Shown: positions 8,134 to 16,471, numbered from the stretch's first letter. The stretch: 64,000 nucleotides of DNA from Syntrophotalea acetylenica (GCF_001888165.1 NZ_CP015455.1:2102001-2166000), one strand, 5' to 3'. Numbers and translations: made by a program. Notes: a model not told the origin generated them from the letters alone.

Positions 8134-8469
8134 TTACCCGGTCAAATCCTCGATCCTGGCTTCAGGGGCATTCTTCTTGACCGATTCGATGCCGTTTTCC
8201 ATGCTTGTTTTGGAAGAGTAGTATTCACTACGGCCAATTTCCTGGCCGTTAGTCGCTTTCAGGATGAAATAGGGTTCCCCTCGGGCATTTTCCAATCTTT
8301 CGAAAGCGCCTTCGCGAAGGGCGTTTTTGCGTACCGATTCGATTCCGTTTTCCGCACTGGGTTTTGCCTTGTAGCGCTCACTGGTCAATATGACCTGACC
8401 ATTGGCAGCCTTGAGATTAAACATGAACTGACCATCCTTCGCCTTTTTCAATTCGAATTTACCGGCCAT
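8134..8469 (-). CDS. YegP family protein (two DUF1508 repeats)
   Basis: A 111-residue soluble protein built from two tandem DUF1508 units: GKFELKKAKDGQFMFNLKAANGQVIL...SAENGIESVRKNA and its repeat GEPYFILKATNGQEIGRSEYYSSKTSMENGIESVKKNA. Length and architecture match E. coli YegP. The family is small and its function is not established. ATG 8469 is chosen because AAGGAGGAG lies 9 bases upstream; a frame extension to 8496 has no such support. It has its own sigma-70 type promoter, is monocistronic and is followed by a terminator hairpin. Confidence 0.85.
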   Translation of the reverse strand: MAGKFELKKAKDGQFMFNLKAANGQVILTSERYKAKPSAENGIESVRKNALREGAFERLENARGEPYFILKATNGQEIGRSEYYSSKTSMENGIESVKKNAPEARIEDLTG

Positions 8470-8544
8470 AGAGATCGCTCCTCCTTTTGCTGGCAATCAA
8501 TAATCCTGATATCCGCGATACGCCCCCCTGCGGGCAATGTTTTA

Positions 8545-8572
8545 ATGATAGCCCAGGCCGGACGAGTGTCAA
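8545..8572 (-). promoter_or_regulatory. Sigma-70 promoter for the YegP gene
   Basis: On the reverse strand TTGACA (8572-8567) and TATCAT (8550-8545) are separated by 16 bases, about 75 bases before the yegP-like ATG. Confidence 0.6.
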
Positions 8573-8881
8573 ATTCAAGTCAACAATTAACACTATTTCC
8601 TTAATATTTTTCCATTAGTTACAAACGGAGGGCCGTGGCAGGATCATGACCGGCGCCACCCCCTGGTCACCACCGTCCGCAACCCGATGAAGATCAACCA
8701 CGGCAGCTTCAAAATCGCTGGAATCAAGTCTCCCGGAGGCTGCCGAACGTGTGGCGGCAGCGGGGTTGAAACAGAATGTATACGGAAAATTTTCAACAGA
8801 TAGCTGCGAGTTCCACCATGGGTGATAGTCTTTTAGCAGCAGCCAAGAAACATCGGCAAACACCAGCAGAGGAGGCAGCTT
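8573..8881. other. Upstream region of the selenoprotein gene
   Basis: About 310 bases between the YegP promoter and the peroxiredoxin start. No gene is evident. An imperfect inverted repeat, GTTGAAA near 8763 and TTTTCAAC near 8787-8796, encloses GTATAC and could be an operator, but no -35/-10 pair is convincing. Confidence 0.35.
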
Positions 8882-9604
8882 ATGACCGATAAGCCCAAGG
8901 CAGGATGTGCCCGGCCGACCGGCGGCCTGGTCGGCCAGACGGAATCCACCGAAAAAAACGAGGTGACACAACAGGCGAAGGAGGTAATGCGCATGACCAT
9001 TCAGCTCGGCAAGGCGGCCCCTGACTTCAGCGCCCCGGCCTATTACAAGGGCGATTTCACTTCTGTAAAGCTGTCCGATTTTCTCGGGAAATGGGTCGTA
9101 CTGTGCCTTTACCCGGGGGACTTCACCTTTGTCTGAGCGACGGAAATAGCGGCGGTCGCCGCTAATTACAAAAAATTTCAGGATCTTGGCGTTGAAGTGC
9201 TGACCATGAGCATCGACAGCGTTTTTGTCCACAAGATGTGGAACGACAAGGAGTTGTCGAAAATGGTGGACGGCGGCGTTCCTTTTCATATGCTTTCGGA
9301 CGCCGGAGGCAAAGTCGGAACCGCGTATGGCGCCTACAACGAGGATGCCGGCGTGGAAAACCGGGGCAGGTTCATCATCGACCCGGATGGCATCATTCAG
9401 GGCTACGAAGTCCTGAGTCCGCCCGTCGGCCGGAATGTCGCCGAAACCCTGCGGCAGATTCAGGCATTTCAGCTGGTCAGGGCGACGGACGGTGCCGAGG
9501 CGACGCCTTCGGGCTGGAAACCTGGCAAACTGACCCTCAAGCCCGGACCGGATCTTGTCGGCAGGGTCTGGGAAGTCTGGAGCACCGACATGGAAGCCGA
9601 TTAG
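8882..9604 (+). CDS. prxU: Selenocysteine-containing peroxiredoxin (AhpC/PrxU-type), TGA read as Sec
   Basis: Two frames in the same phase are separated only by TGA at 9134-9136. The joined product is a full AhpC/TSA peroxiredoxin: [39 protein letters not shown]. The TGA replaces the peroxidatic Cys of the usual FVCPTE motif, and a bSECIS-like hairpin follows, so it is a selenoprotein rather than a broken gene. It should reduce peroxides using thiol donors in the cytoplasm. From ATG 8882 (GGAGG 6 bases upstream) the protein is 240 residues with Sec85. ATG 8993, also behind AAGGAGG, gives 203 residues with Sec48. The 37-residue extension (with GCARPTGG) has coding-like third positions. The usual C-terminal resolving Cys is absent (EATPSGW), leaving only one Cys (LCLYPGD) in the core. 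Confidence 0.9.
9147..9164 (+). promoter_or_regulatory. bSECIS-like hairpin directing Sec insertion
   Basis: TAGCGGC at 9147-9153 pairs perfectly with GCCGCTA at 9158-9164 around the loop GGTC. The apical loop begins 17 bases after the TGA (9134-9136), within the window used by bacterial SelB-binding elements, and has a leading G with GU in the loop as expected. Confidence 0.75.
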
Positions 9605-9735
9605 TTTTGTTACGGATACGGCCCTTCCACCATCAAAAAACCGCGCTGTGTCCAACCCCGATTTCCGGGTGAACACCCGCGACATGCTGAATAAAAACCT
9701 GCCGCTCCAGCCGGCATTAACATGCGACAGAACAG

Positions 9736-9776
9736 CGAAGACCCGCCGGGATAACCTGGCGGGTCTTCGGTTTTTT
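9736..9776 (+). terminator. Rho-independent terminator after prxU
   Basis: CGAAGACCCGCC at 9736-9747 pairs perfectly with GGCGGGTCTTCG at 9758-9769, followed by a six-T run (9771-9776). Confidence 0.9.
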
Positions 9777-9849
9777 ACACCACTTTGGTATTTCGCAAAA
9801 CTTGCCTTTTCGCGCGGCGGGATTTCCCGTATGGACAAGGCGATGATAC

Positions 9850-10188
9850 TTACAGCAGCCGGGTCGATTCCGTCGGACGGGGTATTTTGGCGACCAGAAT
9901 CCTGAGAACCGAGGTGCCCTGGTTGTACCAGCAATGGGGTATCTTCGCCGGGCTGTCGATCAGGGTATCGCGCCCGACCTCCTGCTTCTCATCCCCGATC
10001 TCCACCACCCCGCGCCCTTCCAGAACATAAAAAACCACGTCGACGGGGGTAATGTGTTTTTTCAGGGACTCGCCCGGTTCGAGGGTAATGTGCATGACCT
10101 GGGCGTGTTCCGAATCATGCAGTTTGCTGACTTTTACGCGGTGCGGATTCTCGACAAGAGCTGCCGTTTTGACATCAACGATTTTCAT
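9850..10188 (-). CDS. Small cupin-domain protein
   Basis: A 112-residue single-domain cupin without a signal peptide, so probably cytoplasmic. Visible motifs: a metal-site region MHITLEPGESLKKHITPVDVVFYVLEGRG and motif 2 SPAKIPHCWYNQG. Such proteins bind a metal and a small ligand, but the substrate is not evident. ATG 10188 is preferred because AAAGG is suitably placed; a longer frame to 10230 lacks support. It stands alone, convergent with prxU, whose terminator lies between them. A 14-bp perfect palindrome about 100 bases upstream may be its operator. Confidence 0.75.
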   Translation of the reverse strand: MKIVDVKTAALVENPHRVKVSKLHDSEHAQVMHITLEPGESLKKHITPVDVVFYVLEGRGVVEIGDEKQEVGRDTLIDSPAKIPHCWYNQGTSVLRILVAKIPRPTESTRLL

Positions 10189-10549
10189 GGCGTTGCCTTT
10201 CGTCTGAATGTTTCCGGAAAGAGGCGTCACAGGCTGTTATGGTTCCGCCGTTTTAAGCCCATCATAGCCGAAATCGACCGCGAGACATTTGACGCGCGTC
10301 AAGTTTCGGCGTTTCGCGATCCTTGAATCCGGTGCGGCATGATCCCGGTCCGGCAAAAATCGTGATCGCAACAGGGTGCCCACCATGATCGGCGCGGGGT
10401 AAAGGCAACCCCGGGACCTGCTCCTGTTTTTATCGCCCTGACGGTCGGCATCGTCATTCGGGTCATGAATCTGACCCGTACACCCCGCCTATGCTTCAAA
10501 GCGACCGCCCGGATCGATGCCCGGGGATGCGCCGGGGGCGACGGTTCTC
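10189..10549. other. Intergenic stretch without a convincing gene
   Basis: About 360 bases between the cupin gene and the second sigma-54 leader. I find no coding-like frame. It contains the palindrome at 10290-10303 and GC-rich sequence with no terminator-like T-run. Confidence 0.4.
10290..10303. promoter_or_regulatory. Perfect 14-bp palindrome, candidate operator
   Basis: TTGACGCGCGTCAA reads the same on both strands and lies ~100 bases upstream of the cupin start. It resembles a dimeric regulator site; a TATGAT hexamer follows on the reverse strand at about 10260. The role is inferred. Confidence 0.35.
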
Positions 10550-10801
10550 ATCGTCAAAATCCTGACAAAACCGGCTTGCGCAGACCACTTGCGTGGCCGA
10601 CTTCTGCACCGGTTTCGCGAAAAAACCCATCATACTGGAATAAAGAACCTTTAAATATTTAATAAATCAACGTTTTTGCTCCACCAATCCACCCGGACAA
10701 ACGGCTTTCAGCAGCTGGCACGCTCCTTGCGAAAAGCCCCCGTGACACATTCGGCGAACTGGCCGGCCAGCGGCAGGCAGCGCCCGGATTCATATTTACT
10801 T
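10550..10801 (+). repeat. Duplicated sigma-54 leader region, copy 2 (upstream of motA)
   Basis: Matches 2286-2531 through cgtcaa, aaaaccgg, ttgcgcag, the ccgacttc-gcaccgg box, tttaaatatttaata, the -24/-12 promoter and the cccggattcatattt tail. Being directly upstream of the flagellar motor and export operon, this is the more likely original copy. Confidence 0.8.
10716..10730 (+). promoter_or_regulatory. Sigma-54 (-24/-12) promoter for the motA flagellar operon
   Basis: TGGCACGCTCCTTGC is a full match to the RpoN consensus. Predicted start is near 10742, ~75 bases before motA. Sigma-54 control of early and middle flagellar genes is standard in this class. Confidence 0.9.
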
Positions 10802-10815
10802 CACCGGGGGACACC

Positions 10816-11589
10816 ATGGACTTCTCAACCATCGCCGGTATCGCGGCGGCTTTCATCCTCATGATTCTGGCCATTGCCTCCGGCGGAGGCGTCACCCTGT
10901 TCATCGATCCCCCTTCGGCCATGATCGTTATCGGCGGCACCATCGGCACCACCCTGGTGCACTACACCTTCAAGGACATGATGGGCACCGTTTCGGTTGT
11001 CAAAAAAGCCTTTTTTACCCACCGTTTCTCGTCGACGGATCGCATCGCCCAGATCATCAATTACGCCGGCAAGGCCCGCAAGGAGGGGATCCTTTCCCTG
11101 CAATCGGTGACCAAGGAGGTCGATGATCCGTTTTTCCTCAAAGGTCTGCAGATGGCCGTCGACGGCCAGGAACCGGAAAAACTCAAGGAGATGCTCGACC
11201 GGGAGATCGAGTATCTGGAGGAGCGCCACGACCGGGGCTCGGAGATCATGGTGGCCATGGGCACCTACGCCCCGGCGATGGGCATGATCGGCACCCTGAT
11301 CGGCCTGGTGCAGATGCTGCAGACCATGAACGACCCCTCGACCATCGGGCCGGCCATGGCGGTGGCGCTACTGACCACCTTCTACGGCTCGGTCATCGCC
11401 AACATCATCTGCCTGCCGGTGTCCGGCAAGCTCAAGAACCGCTCGGCGGAAGAGGTCCTGGACAAAACCCTGATTGCCGAAGGCATGCGCTCCATTCTCG
11501 AGGGAGAGAACCCGCGGGTTCTGGAACATCGCCTGCACGCCTTCGTGGCACCCAGGGACCGTCAATCCCACTTCGGCAAAAAGAAATAA
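10816..11589 (+). CDS. motA: Flagellar motor stator protein MotA
   Basis: A 257-residue inner-membrane stator subunit with four membrane spans: residues ~3-22, ~32-50, and a pair at ~150-172 and ~181-202. The cytoplasmic loop carries charged residues including EYLEERHDRG. The conserved TYAPAMGMIGTLIGLV helix and the partner helix GPAMAVALLTTFYGSVIANI are clear. With MotB it conducts ions to drive rotation. It is the first gene after the sigma-54 promoter, and motB follows two bases after its stop. Confidence 0.95.
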   Translation: MDFSTIAGIAAAFILMILAIASGGGVTLFIDPPSAMIVIGGTIGTTLVHYTFKDMMGTVSVVKKAFFTHRFSSTDRIAQIINYAGKARKEGILSLQSVTKEVDDPFFLKGLQMAVDGQEPEKLKEMLDREIEYLEERHDRGSEIMVAMGTYAPAMGMIGTLIGLVQMLQTMNDPSTIGPAMAVALLTTFYGSVIANIICLPVSGKLKNRSAEEVLDKTLIAEGMRSILEGENPRVLEHRLHAFVAPRDRQSHFGKKK

Positions 11590-11591
11590 TC

Positions 11592-12335
11592 ATGGCGCGA
11601 AAAAAACAGAAAAAACAGCCGGCGGGCGCTCCTGCCTGGATGGTGACCTACAGCGATATGGTGACCCTGCTGCTGACCTTCTTCGTGCTGCTGCTGTCCA
11701 TGGCGAATCTGGACAAGCGCAAATTCTTTGACGCCCTGGGATCGCTGAAAGGCGCCTTCGGGTTCCTGCAGAGTTCCAGCGTCAGCGAAATCAACAAGCC
11801 GCAGGTCATCAGCTACGCGCCGATGGATGACGATTACGTGAGCCGGCTTTACAACCGGGTACAGGCCATGCTGACCCGCCTGCGCATCGACCGGGATATC
11901 GACCTGGTGCAGGACCGGGGAGCCGTCATCCTGCGCGTCAAGGACGCCATCCTGTTCGAAGCCGGCAGCACTACCCTGCGGCCGGAAGCCGGCCCGGTCC
12001 TGCGGGAAATCGCCGGCCTGGTCCAGCCGCTGCCGCTGCTGCTGCGCATCGAAGGACACACCGACGACCAGCCGCCCTCCGATCCGGCCGTCACCAACTG
12101 GGACATCTCGGTACAGCGTGCGGTGACGGTCCTTAAATTTTTCGCCGCCGAAGACCTTCTGCCACTGGACCGCCTGTCGGCGGTCGGTTACGGGGACCGG
12201 CGGCCGGTGGCTCCCAACCTTGGCAACGAGCAAAAAGCTCTCAATCGACGGGTGGAGTTCGTTCTGGAAAACCTCAACCAGTACCAGGATAAACTCCCTT
12301 ACCTGATCGACGCGGCGGATCAACTTCCATTTTAA
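11592..12335 (+). CDS. motB: Flagellar motor stator protein MotB
   Basis: A 247-residue stator partner of MotA. A short basic N-terminus (MARKKQKKQ) is followed by one membrane span in which the ion-binding Asp lies in PAWMVTYSDMVTLLLTFFVLL. The C-terminal half is an OmpA-like peptidoglycan-binding domain with IEGHTDDQP, WDISVQRAVTVLKFF and NRRVEFVL. It anchors the stator to the cell wall. The gene starts 2 bases after motA and has only a weak ribosome site, suggesting translational coupling. Confidence 0.95.
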   Translation: MARKKQKKQPAGAPAWMVTYSDMVTLLLTFFVLLLSMANLDKRKFFDALGSLKGAFGFLQSSSVSEINKPQVISYAPMDDDYVSRLYNRVQAMLTRLRIDRDIDLVQDRGAVILRVKDAILFEAGSTTLRPEAGPVLREIAGLVQPLPLLLRIEGHTDDQPPSDPAVTNWDISVQRAVTVLKFFAAEDLLPLDRLSAVGYGDRRPVAPNLGNEQKALNRRVEFVLENLNQYQDKLPYLIDAADQLPF

Positions 12336-12353
12336 CCTGCAAGGACACGCATC

Positions 12354-12860
12354 ATGGCGGAAAAGGATTTTCAGCAAGACGGCCCGGTTTCCGGAAAAAA
12401 CAGCAAGAACCTCATCCTCATCGGCGTCCTCGGCCTACTGCTGCTGGCCGCTATCGGTGTGGCCGCCTATATGATGGGCAGGGCCAGCACGCCGGCGGCG
12501 GAGCCGCCATCGGAGGTTGGTACCGAGACCGCACCGAATGCAGGCACCAAGGTGCTGAGCGGCCTGATGGTGGAGATCGAGCCGTTCATCGTAAACATCC
12601 TCGATGTCGAAGGCACCCGCTACCTCAAGGCGGCCATCACCCTGGAGGTGGACAGCGAGCTGGCCATGAAGGAGGCCGGCGAGCGCATGCCCCAGATTCG
12701 CGACGCGATTCTGCTGTTGATGAGCAACAAAACCTTTAGTGAAATGTCGGATCTGCAAGGCAAGCTGCAACTGCGAGCTGAGCTTTTGTCCAGAATCAAC
12801 AGCTTTTTCCGCAAAGGCAAGGTCCAGAAGATCTATTTCACCGAATTCGTCGTTCAGTAA
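12354..12860 (+). CDS. fliL: Flagellar basal body-associated protein FliL
   Basis: A 168-residue protein with one N-terminal membrane helix (residues ~21-41) followed by a short Pro/Ala linker and the periplasmic FliL domain (EPFIVNILDVEGTRYLKAAITLEVD ... MPQIRDAILLLMSNKTF). FliL rings support stator recruitment. It lies between motB and fliM in the usual order, with AAGGAC before the ATG. Confidence 0.92.
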   Translation: MAEKDFQQDGPVSGKNSKNLILIGVLGLLLLAAIGVAAYMMGRASTPAAEPPSEVGTETAPNAGTKVLSGLMVEIEPFIVNILDVEGTRYLKAAITLEVDSELAMKEAGERMPQIRDAILLLMSNKTFSEMSDLQGKLQLRAELLSRINSFFRKGKVQKIYFTEFVVQ

Positions 12861-12870
12861 GGGGCGATGC

Positions 12871-13881
12871 GTGGAACGTATTCTTTCCAAAGAGGAAATC
12901 GCCGAACTGCTGTCGGCAGTGCATGACGGGGAAATCCCGCTGCGCGATGAAGAACCGGATGCGCCCGCCCAGACCCGGCGCGAAGTGTCCAGCCTGAACC
13001 TGGTCGCCTTGCAGGGGCCGCGGCATTGCAAGATTGAGAATTTCGATCTGATTCTCGACACCATGGCGCGGCACCTCGGCATTTCCCTCACCAACCGTCT
13101 GCAACGCAGTATCGGCGTACGCCGCGGCATCATGGAAGTCTATGAATACGACGCCTTTCTGCAGCAGCTCGCCGGCCGTGACGCGCTGGGAGTCATCCGT
13201 CTCGATCCCCTGCGCTGGCGCGGCGTGATCATCTTCCGGGAGCGGCTGTCGTTTTACCTGCTGGAGTACCTGCTGGGCGGCGCGCCGGACGTGGAGCTGA
13301 GCCTGCCGGGCCGCCCCCTGACCGTCATCGAGTCCAACGTTTTGCGCAACACCATCGCCGATGCCTGTCTGGATCTGAACAAAACCTTTTCTCCGGTGGA
13401 GAAGCTCGAAAGCACGCTGGTCAAAATCGAAAGCTCGACACGGCTGATCAATATCGTTCCCGGCGACGCTTCGGTGCTGGCGGCGCGCTTCGTCGTCAGC
13501 GGACAGAATCTCGAAGACGAGATTATCCTGGTGCTGCCCATGGCGATGCTCGACCCGCTGAAGGAAAAGATGCGCGCCCGCACGGCGGTATTTCCCGAAA
13601 GCCAGGACCGCCCCTGGCAGGCGATGCTGGAGCAGGAGATCCAGCTGATGGATGTCGAACTCACCGCCCGGCTGGCAAGCCTCAATCTGACGGTACGGGA
13701 CATCCTCAATTTTCAGGTGGGGGACATCCTCGATCTGGGCTGCGCACCATCCAGCCCTTTGCAGATCCGCGCCGCCGGACAGCCCAAATTCCAGGCCATG
13801 GCCGGCACCCATCAGGGGATGAAGGCGGTGTGCATCACCGGCCGCATCCAGCGCCCCCCTATTCCGACCAAGATTCCCTAG
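12871..13881 (+). CDS. fliM: Flagellar motor switch protein FliM
   Basis: A 336-residue C-ring protein. The N-terminal CheY-binding peptide is recognisable as ILSKEEIAELLSAV, followed by the CheC-like middle domain and a C-terminal SpoA domain. I use GTG 12871, which has AAGGGG 6 bases upstream and gives the standard N-terminus; a longer in-frame ATG at 12739 lies within fliL. It acts with FliN and FliG in rotation switching. Confidence 0.93.
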   Translation: MERILSKEEIAELLSAVHDGEIPLRDEEPDAPAQTRREVSSLNLVALQGPRHCKIENFDLILDTMARHLGISLTNRLQRSIGVRRGIMEVYEYDAFLQQLAGRDALGVIRLDPLRWRGVIIFRERLSFYLLEYLLGGAPDVELSLPGRPLTVIESNVLRNTIADACLDLNKTFSPVEKLESTLVKIESSTRLINIVPGDASVLAARFVVSGQNLEDEIILVLPMAMLDPLKEKMRARTAVFPESQDRPWQAMLEQEIQLMDVELTARLASLNLTVRDILNFQVGDILDLGCAPSSPLQIRAAGQPKFQAMAGTHQGMKAVCITGRIQRPPIPTKIP

Positions 13882-13891
13882 CGAGGACACC

Positions 13892-14203
13892 ATGCCTACC
13901 GAAGAAAAAGTCCAGAACAACAATCCGCCGACTTCCACGGAAATCCGCGACCTAGGATTTCTGCTCGACATCCCTTTGGAGGTTTCCGTCGAGATCGGCT
14001 CCACCCGCATGCCCATCAAGGATCTGCTGCAACTGCAGGAAGGCAGCATTATCGAGCTGGACAAACTGGCCGGCGAACCGCTGGACCTGTATGTCAATTC
14101 CCGGCTTATCGCCCGCGGCGAGGCGGTCATGGTCAAGGACCGCTACGGGCTGCGCCTGACAGACGTGGTGAGCCCCGCCGAGCGCCTGGAGAATCTCGGA
14201 TGA
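13892..14203 (+). CDS. fliN: Flagellar motor switch protein FliN
   Basis: A 103-residue protein that is essentially one SpoA domain: LLDIPLEVSVEIGSTRMPIKDLL, EGSIIELDKLAGEPLDLYVN and RGEAVMVKDRYGLRLTDVV. It forms the lower C-ring with FliM and helps dock export cargo. GAGG lies before the ATG, and the stop overlaps fliO (ATGA). Confidence 0.95.
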   Translation: MPTEEKVQNNNPPTSTEIRDLGFLLDIPLEVSVEIGSTRMPIKDLLQLQEGSIIELDKLAGEPLDLYVNSRLIARGEAVMVKDRYGLRLTDVVSPAERLENLG

Positions 14204-14604
14204 GCCTGCGCTTCGCCTGTCTGATGATTCTGACGCTGCCGCTTGTTGCACAAGCGGGAGAAACGGCGGCGCTGCCCGCCGCCGGAGGGTTGCGGATGTG
14301 GGCCGGGCTGGCCGTGGTGATGGCACTGATTCTGCTGCTGTATGCCGCCGCCCAGCGCTGGCTGCGCTGGCCGACCGGCGGTCGCTCCGGCGTGATCCGA
14401 ATCCGTGAAACCCGCCCTCTGGGCCCAAAAAAATACCTGTATCTGGTGCAGGTGCGAGACCGGGAGCTATTGCTTGGCGTCACGGCGGAGCGCATCTGCC
14501 TGCTGAACGACGCCCCCCTGCCGGATGGCGATGAGCCTGTCGATGGCGCCGAAAACCAAATCTTTTCTCAAATGCTGCGCAAGCGTCTGAAGGAGCGGCC
14601 ATGA
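14200..14604 (+). CDS. fliO: Flagellar biosynthetic protein FliO
   Basis: A 134-residue membrane protein with an N-terminal signal-like helix, a second membrane span near residues 30-48 and a cytoplasmic FliO domain (GVIRIRETRPLGPKKYLYLVQVRDRELLLGVT). FliO helps assemble the FliP ring of the export gate. The start overlaps fliN and the stop overlaps fliP by ATGA, indicating tight coupling. Confidence 0.85.
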   Translation: MSLRFACLMILTLPLVAQAGETAALPAAGGLRMWAGLAVVMALILLLYAAAQRWLRWPTGGRSGVIRIRETRPLGPKKYLYLVQVRDRELLLGVTAERICLLNDAPLPDGDEPVDGAENQIFSQMLRKRLKERP

Positions 14605-15344
14605 AACATGTCGCCCTGCTGACAGCGTTGCTGCTGTCGCTGGCCGGCGCCGCGCTCGCCGACCCTTTGCCGGCCATCAGCATCGGCATCGGCCAGGCCG
14701 GCGGTCAGCCACCACCGTCGACGCTGATGCAGATTCTGCTGATCATGACGGTACTGTCGGTGGCGCCGGCCATTCTGCTGATGACCACCGCATTCGTGCG
14801 CCTGGCCATCGTGCTGTCTTTTCTGCGGCAGGCGATGGGCACCCAGCAGATGCCGCCCAATCAGATCATCATCGGGCTGGCGCTGTTTCTGACCTTTTTC
14901 ATCATGGCGCCGGTTTTCAACCAGATCAACGCGCAGGCCGTGCAACCCTACCTGGCGCAGAAAATCGACCAGAAACAGGCCCTGAATCTGGCCGTGGGGC
15001 CGATGCGCCGCTTCATGTTCGCCCAGACCTCGGAAAAGGAACTTGAACTGCTGATGGAGATTTCCGGCCATCCGGATCCGGCCAACCAGCAGGAAGTGCC
15101 CACCCTGACGCTGATACCGGCCTTCATGCTGTCCGAACTCAAGCGCGCCTTCCAGATCGGCTTCATGGTGTATATCCCGTTTCTGGTCATCGACATGATC
15201 GTGGCTTCGGTACTGATGTCCATGGGCATGATGATGCTTCCGCCGGTCATCATCTCCCTGCCTTTCAAACTGTTGCTGTTTGTTCTGGTCGATGGCTGGA
15301 CCCTTATCGTCGGTTCCCTGGTGCAGAGCTTTCACATGCTTTGA
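14601..15344 (+). CDS. fliP: Flagellar export gate protein FliP
   Basis: A 247-residue protein with a cleavable signal peptide followed by the FliP core: TLMQILLIMTVLSVAPAILLM, TAFVRLAIVLSFLRQAMGTQQ and the C-terminal FQIGFMVYIPFLVIDMIVASVLMSMGMMM. It forms the pore of the flagellar type III gate with FliQ and FliR. Overlaps fliO by four bases. Confidence 0.96.
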   Translation: MKHVALLTALLLSLAGAALADPLPAISIGIGQAGGQPPPSTLMQILLIMTVLSVAPAILLMTTAFVRLAIVLSFLRQAMGTQQMPPNQIIIGLALFLTFFIMAPVFNQINAQAVQPYLAQKIDQKQALNLAVGPMRRFMFAQTSEKELELLMEISGHPDPANQQEVPTLTLIPAFMLSELKRAFQIGFMVYIPFLVIDMIVASVLMSMGMMMLPPVIISLPFKLLLFVLVDGWTLIVGSLVQSFHML

Positions 15345-15409
15345 TCCGGTTGCATCCGCACGCCGCGGATGGAAACCGGCCCAGGATACGCCAGGAAGGA
15401 TCAACTTGC

Positions 15410-15679
15410 ATGTCCCCGGAATTCGCCATATCCCTCGGCCGCCAGGCCATTGAAACGGTCCTGATGCTCTCCGCGCCGCTGCTTCTGGCCGGCATGCTGG
15501 TCGGTCTGCTGGTAAGCGTTTTTCAGGCGGCAACCCAGATCAACGAGCAGACCATGACCTTCATCCCCAAAATCGTCGCGGTGTTTGTGACCCTGCTGAT
15601 CTGCTCCCCCTGGATGATCCGTGTGCTGGTGTCCTTTACCCGGGATATTTTCAACCAGATCCCGACCCTGGGCGGCTGA
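15410..15679 (+). CDS. fliQ: Flagellar export gate protein FliQ
   Basis: An 89-residue protein with two membrane hairpin helices, the normal FliQ length. ATG 15410 (MSPEFAISLGRQA) behind AAGGA is chosen; an in-frame ATG at 15341 overlaps fliP and adds non-homologous sequence. It packs around FliP in the export gate. Its stop overlaps the fliR start (TGATG). Confidence 0.95.
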   Translation: MSPEFAISLGRQAIETVLMLSAPLLLAGMLVGLLVSVFQAATQINEQTMTFIPKIVAVFVTLLICSPWMIRVLVSFTRDIFNQIPTLGG

Positions 15680-16455
15680 TGCGCATCGAACTGCTTCCCC
15701 TCGAAACCCTCCAGGCTTTTCTGGTGTGCGCGGCCCGGGTCGCCGCCCTGTTCAGCGCCCTGCCGGTATTCGGAAGCGCCCAGGTGCCGATGCGGATAAG
15801 AGTGGCACTTGCCGTGACCATCGCCATGGTGGTGTTTCCGGTACTGCCGCGGCTGCTCCCCGCCACCCCTCTGGCCCCTGTCGGCCTCGGCCTGCTGCTG
15901 GCCCGGGAAGCCCTGGTCGGTTTCATGATCGGCTACATCGCCCGCCTGGTCTTCATCGCGGTGGAGTTTGGCGGCGCCATCATCGGTTATCAGATGGGCT
16001 TTGCCGCCGCCAACGTGTTCGATCCGACGAGCCAGAATCAGATATCCCTGATTTCGCAATTCCAGAACGTGTTTGCGATTCTCATTTTCCTGGCTTTCGA
16101 TATCCATCACCTGTTTCTGCGGCTGATCGCCGATTCCTACCGACTGCTCCCCGCCGGAGAGATGAACCTGGGGGGCGAAGCCGCGCTGTTCCTGTCGCGC
16201 CTGACCGGCGAGATGTTTGTTCTGGCGGTCAGATTCAGCGCTCCGGTGCTTGTCGTGCTGCTGCTGTCGGGACTGGCCCTCGGCCTGATGGCGCGCATTT
16301 TTCAGCAACTCAACGTTTTCATGCTGTCCTTTCCGGTCAATATCGGCGTCTCGTTCATTTCCATCGGCCTGACACTGCAACTGCTGGCGGTGATGCTGAA
16401 TCGGGAATTCGCCGCTCTGCCGGAGCGTTTTCACACCTTGCTGAACCTGCTTTAA
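15679..16455 (+). CDS. fliR: Flagellar export gate protein FliR
   Basis: A 258-residue, multi-span membrane protein with the FliR pattern: VCAARVAALFSALPVFGS, LLAREALVGFMIGYIARLVF, GFAAANVFDPTSQNQ and a C-terminal NIGVSFISIGLTLQLL. A single FliR closes the FliP5Q4R1 gate. The gene shares one base with the end of fliQ. Confidence 0.95.
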   Translation: MRIELLPLETLQAFLVCAARVAALFSALPVFGSAQVPMRIRVALAVTIAMVVFPVLPRLLPATPLAPVGLGLLLAREALVGFMIGYIARLVFIAVEFGGAIIGYQMGFAAANVFDPTSQNQISLISQFQNVFAILIFLAFDIHHLFLRLIADSYRLLPAGEMNLGGEAALFLSRLTGEMFVLAVRFSAPVLVVLLLSGLALGLMARIFQQLNVFMLSFPVNIGVSFISIGLTLQLLAVMLNREFAALPERFHTLLNLL

Positions 16456-16471
16456 CGGCGGAGAGACACTC

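Noticed and set aside
7876-8604. 242-codon forward ORF across the YegP gene
   Set aside because: Antisense of the YegP gene plus non-coding flank; no domain is visible.
8882-9136. Peroxiredoxin as a pseudogene with a premature stop
   Set aside because: The TGA sits exactly at the catalytic Cys codon, both sides are fully conserved, and a bSECIS-like hairpin follows, so selenocysteine is the better reading.
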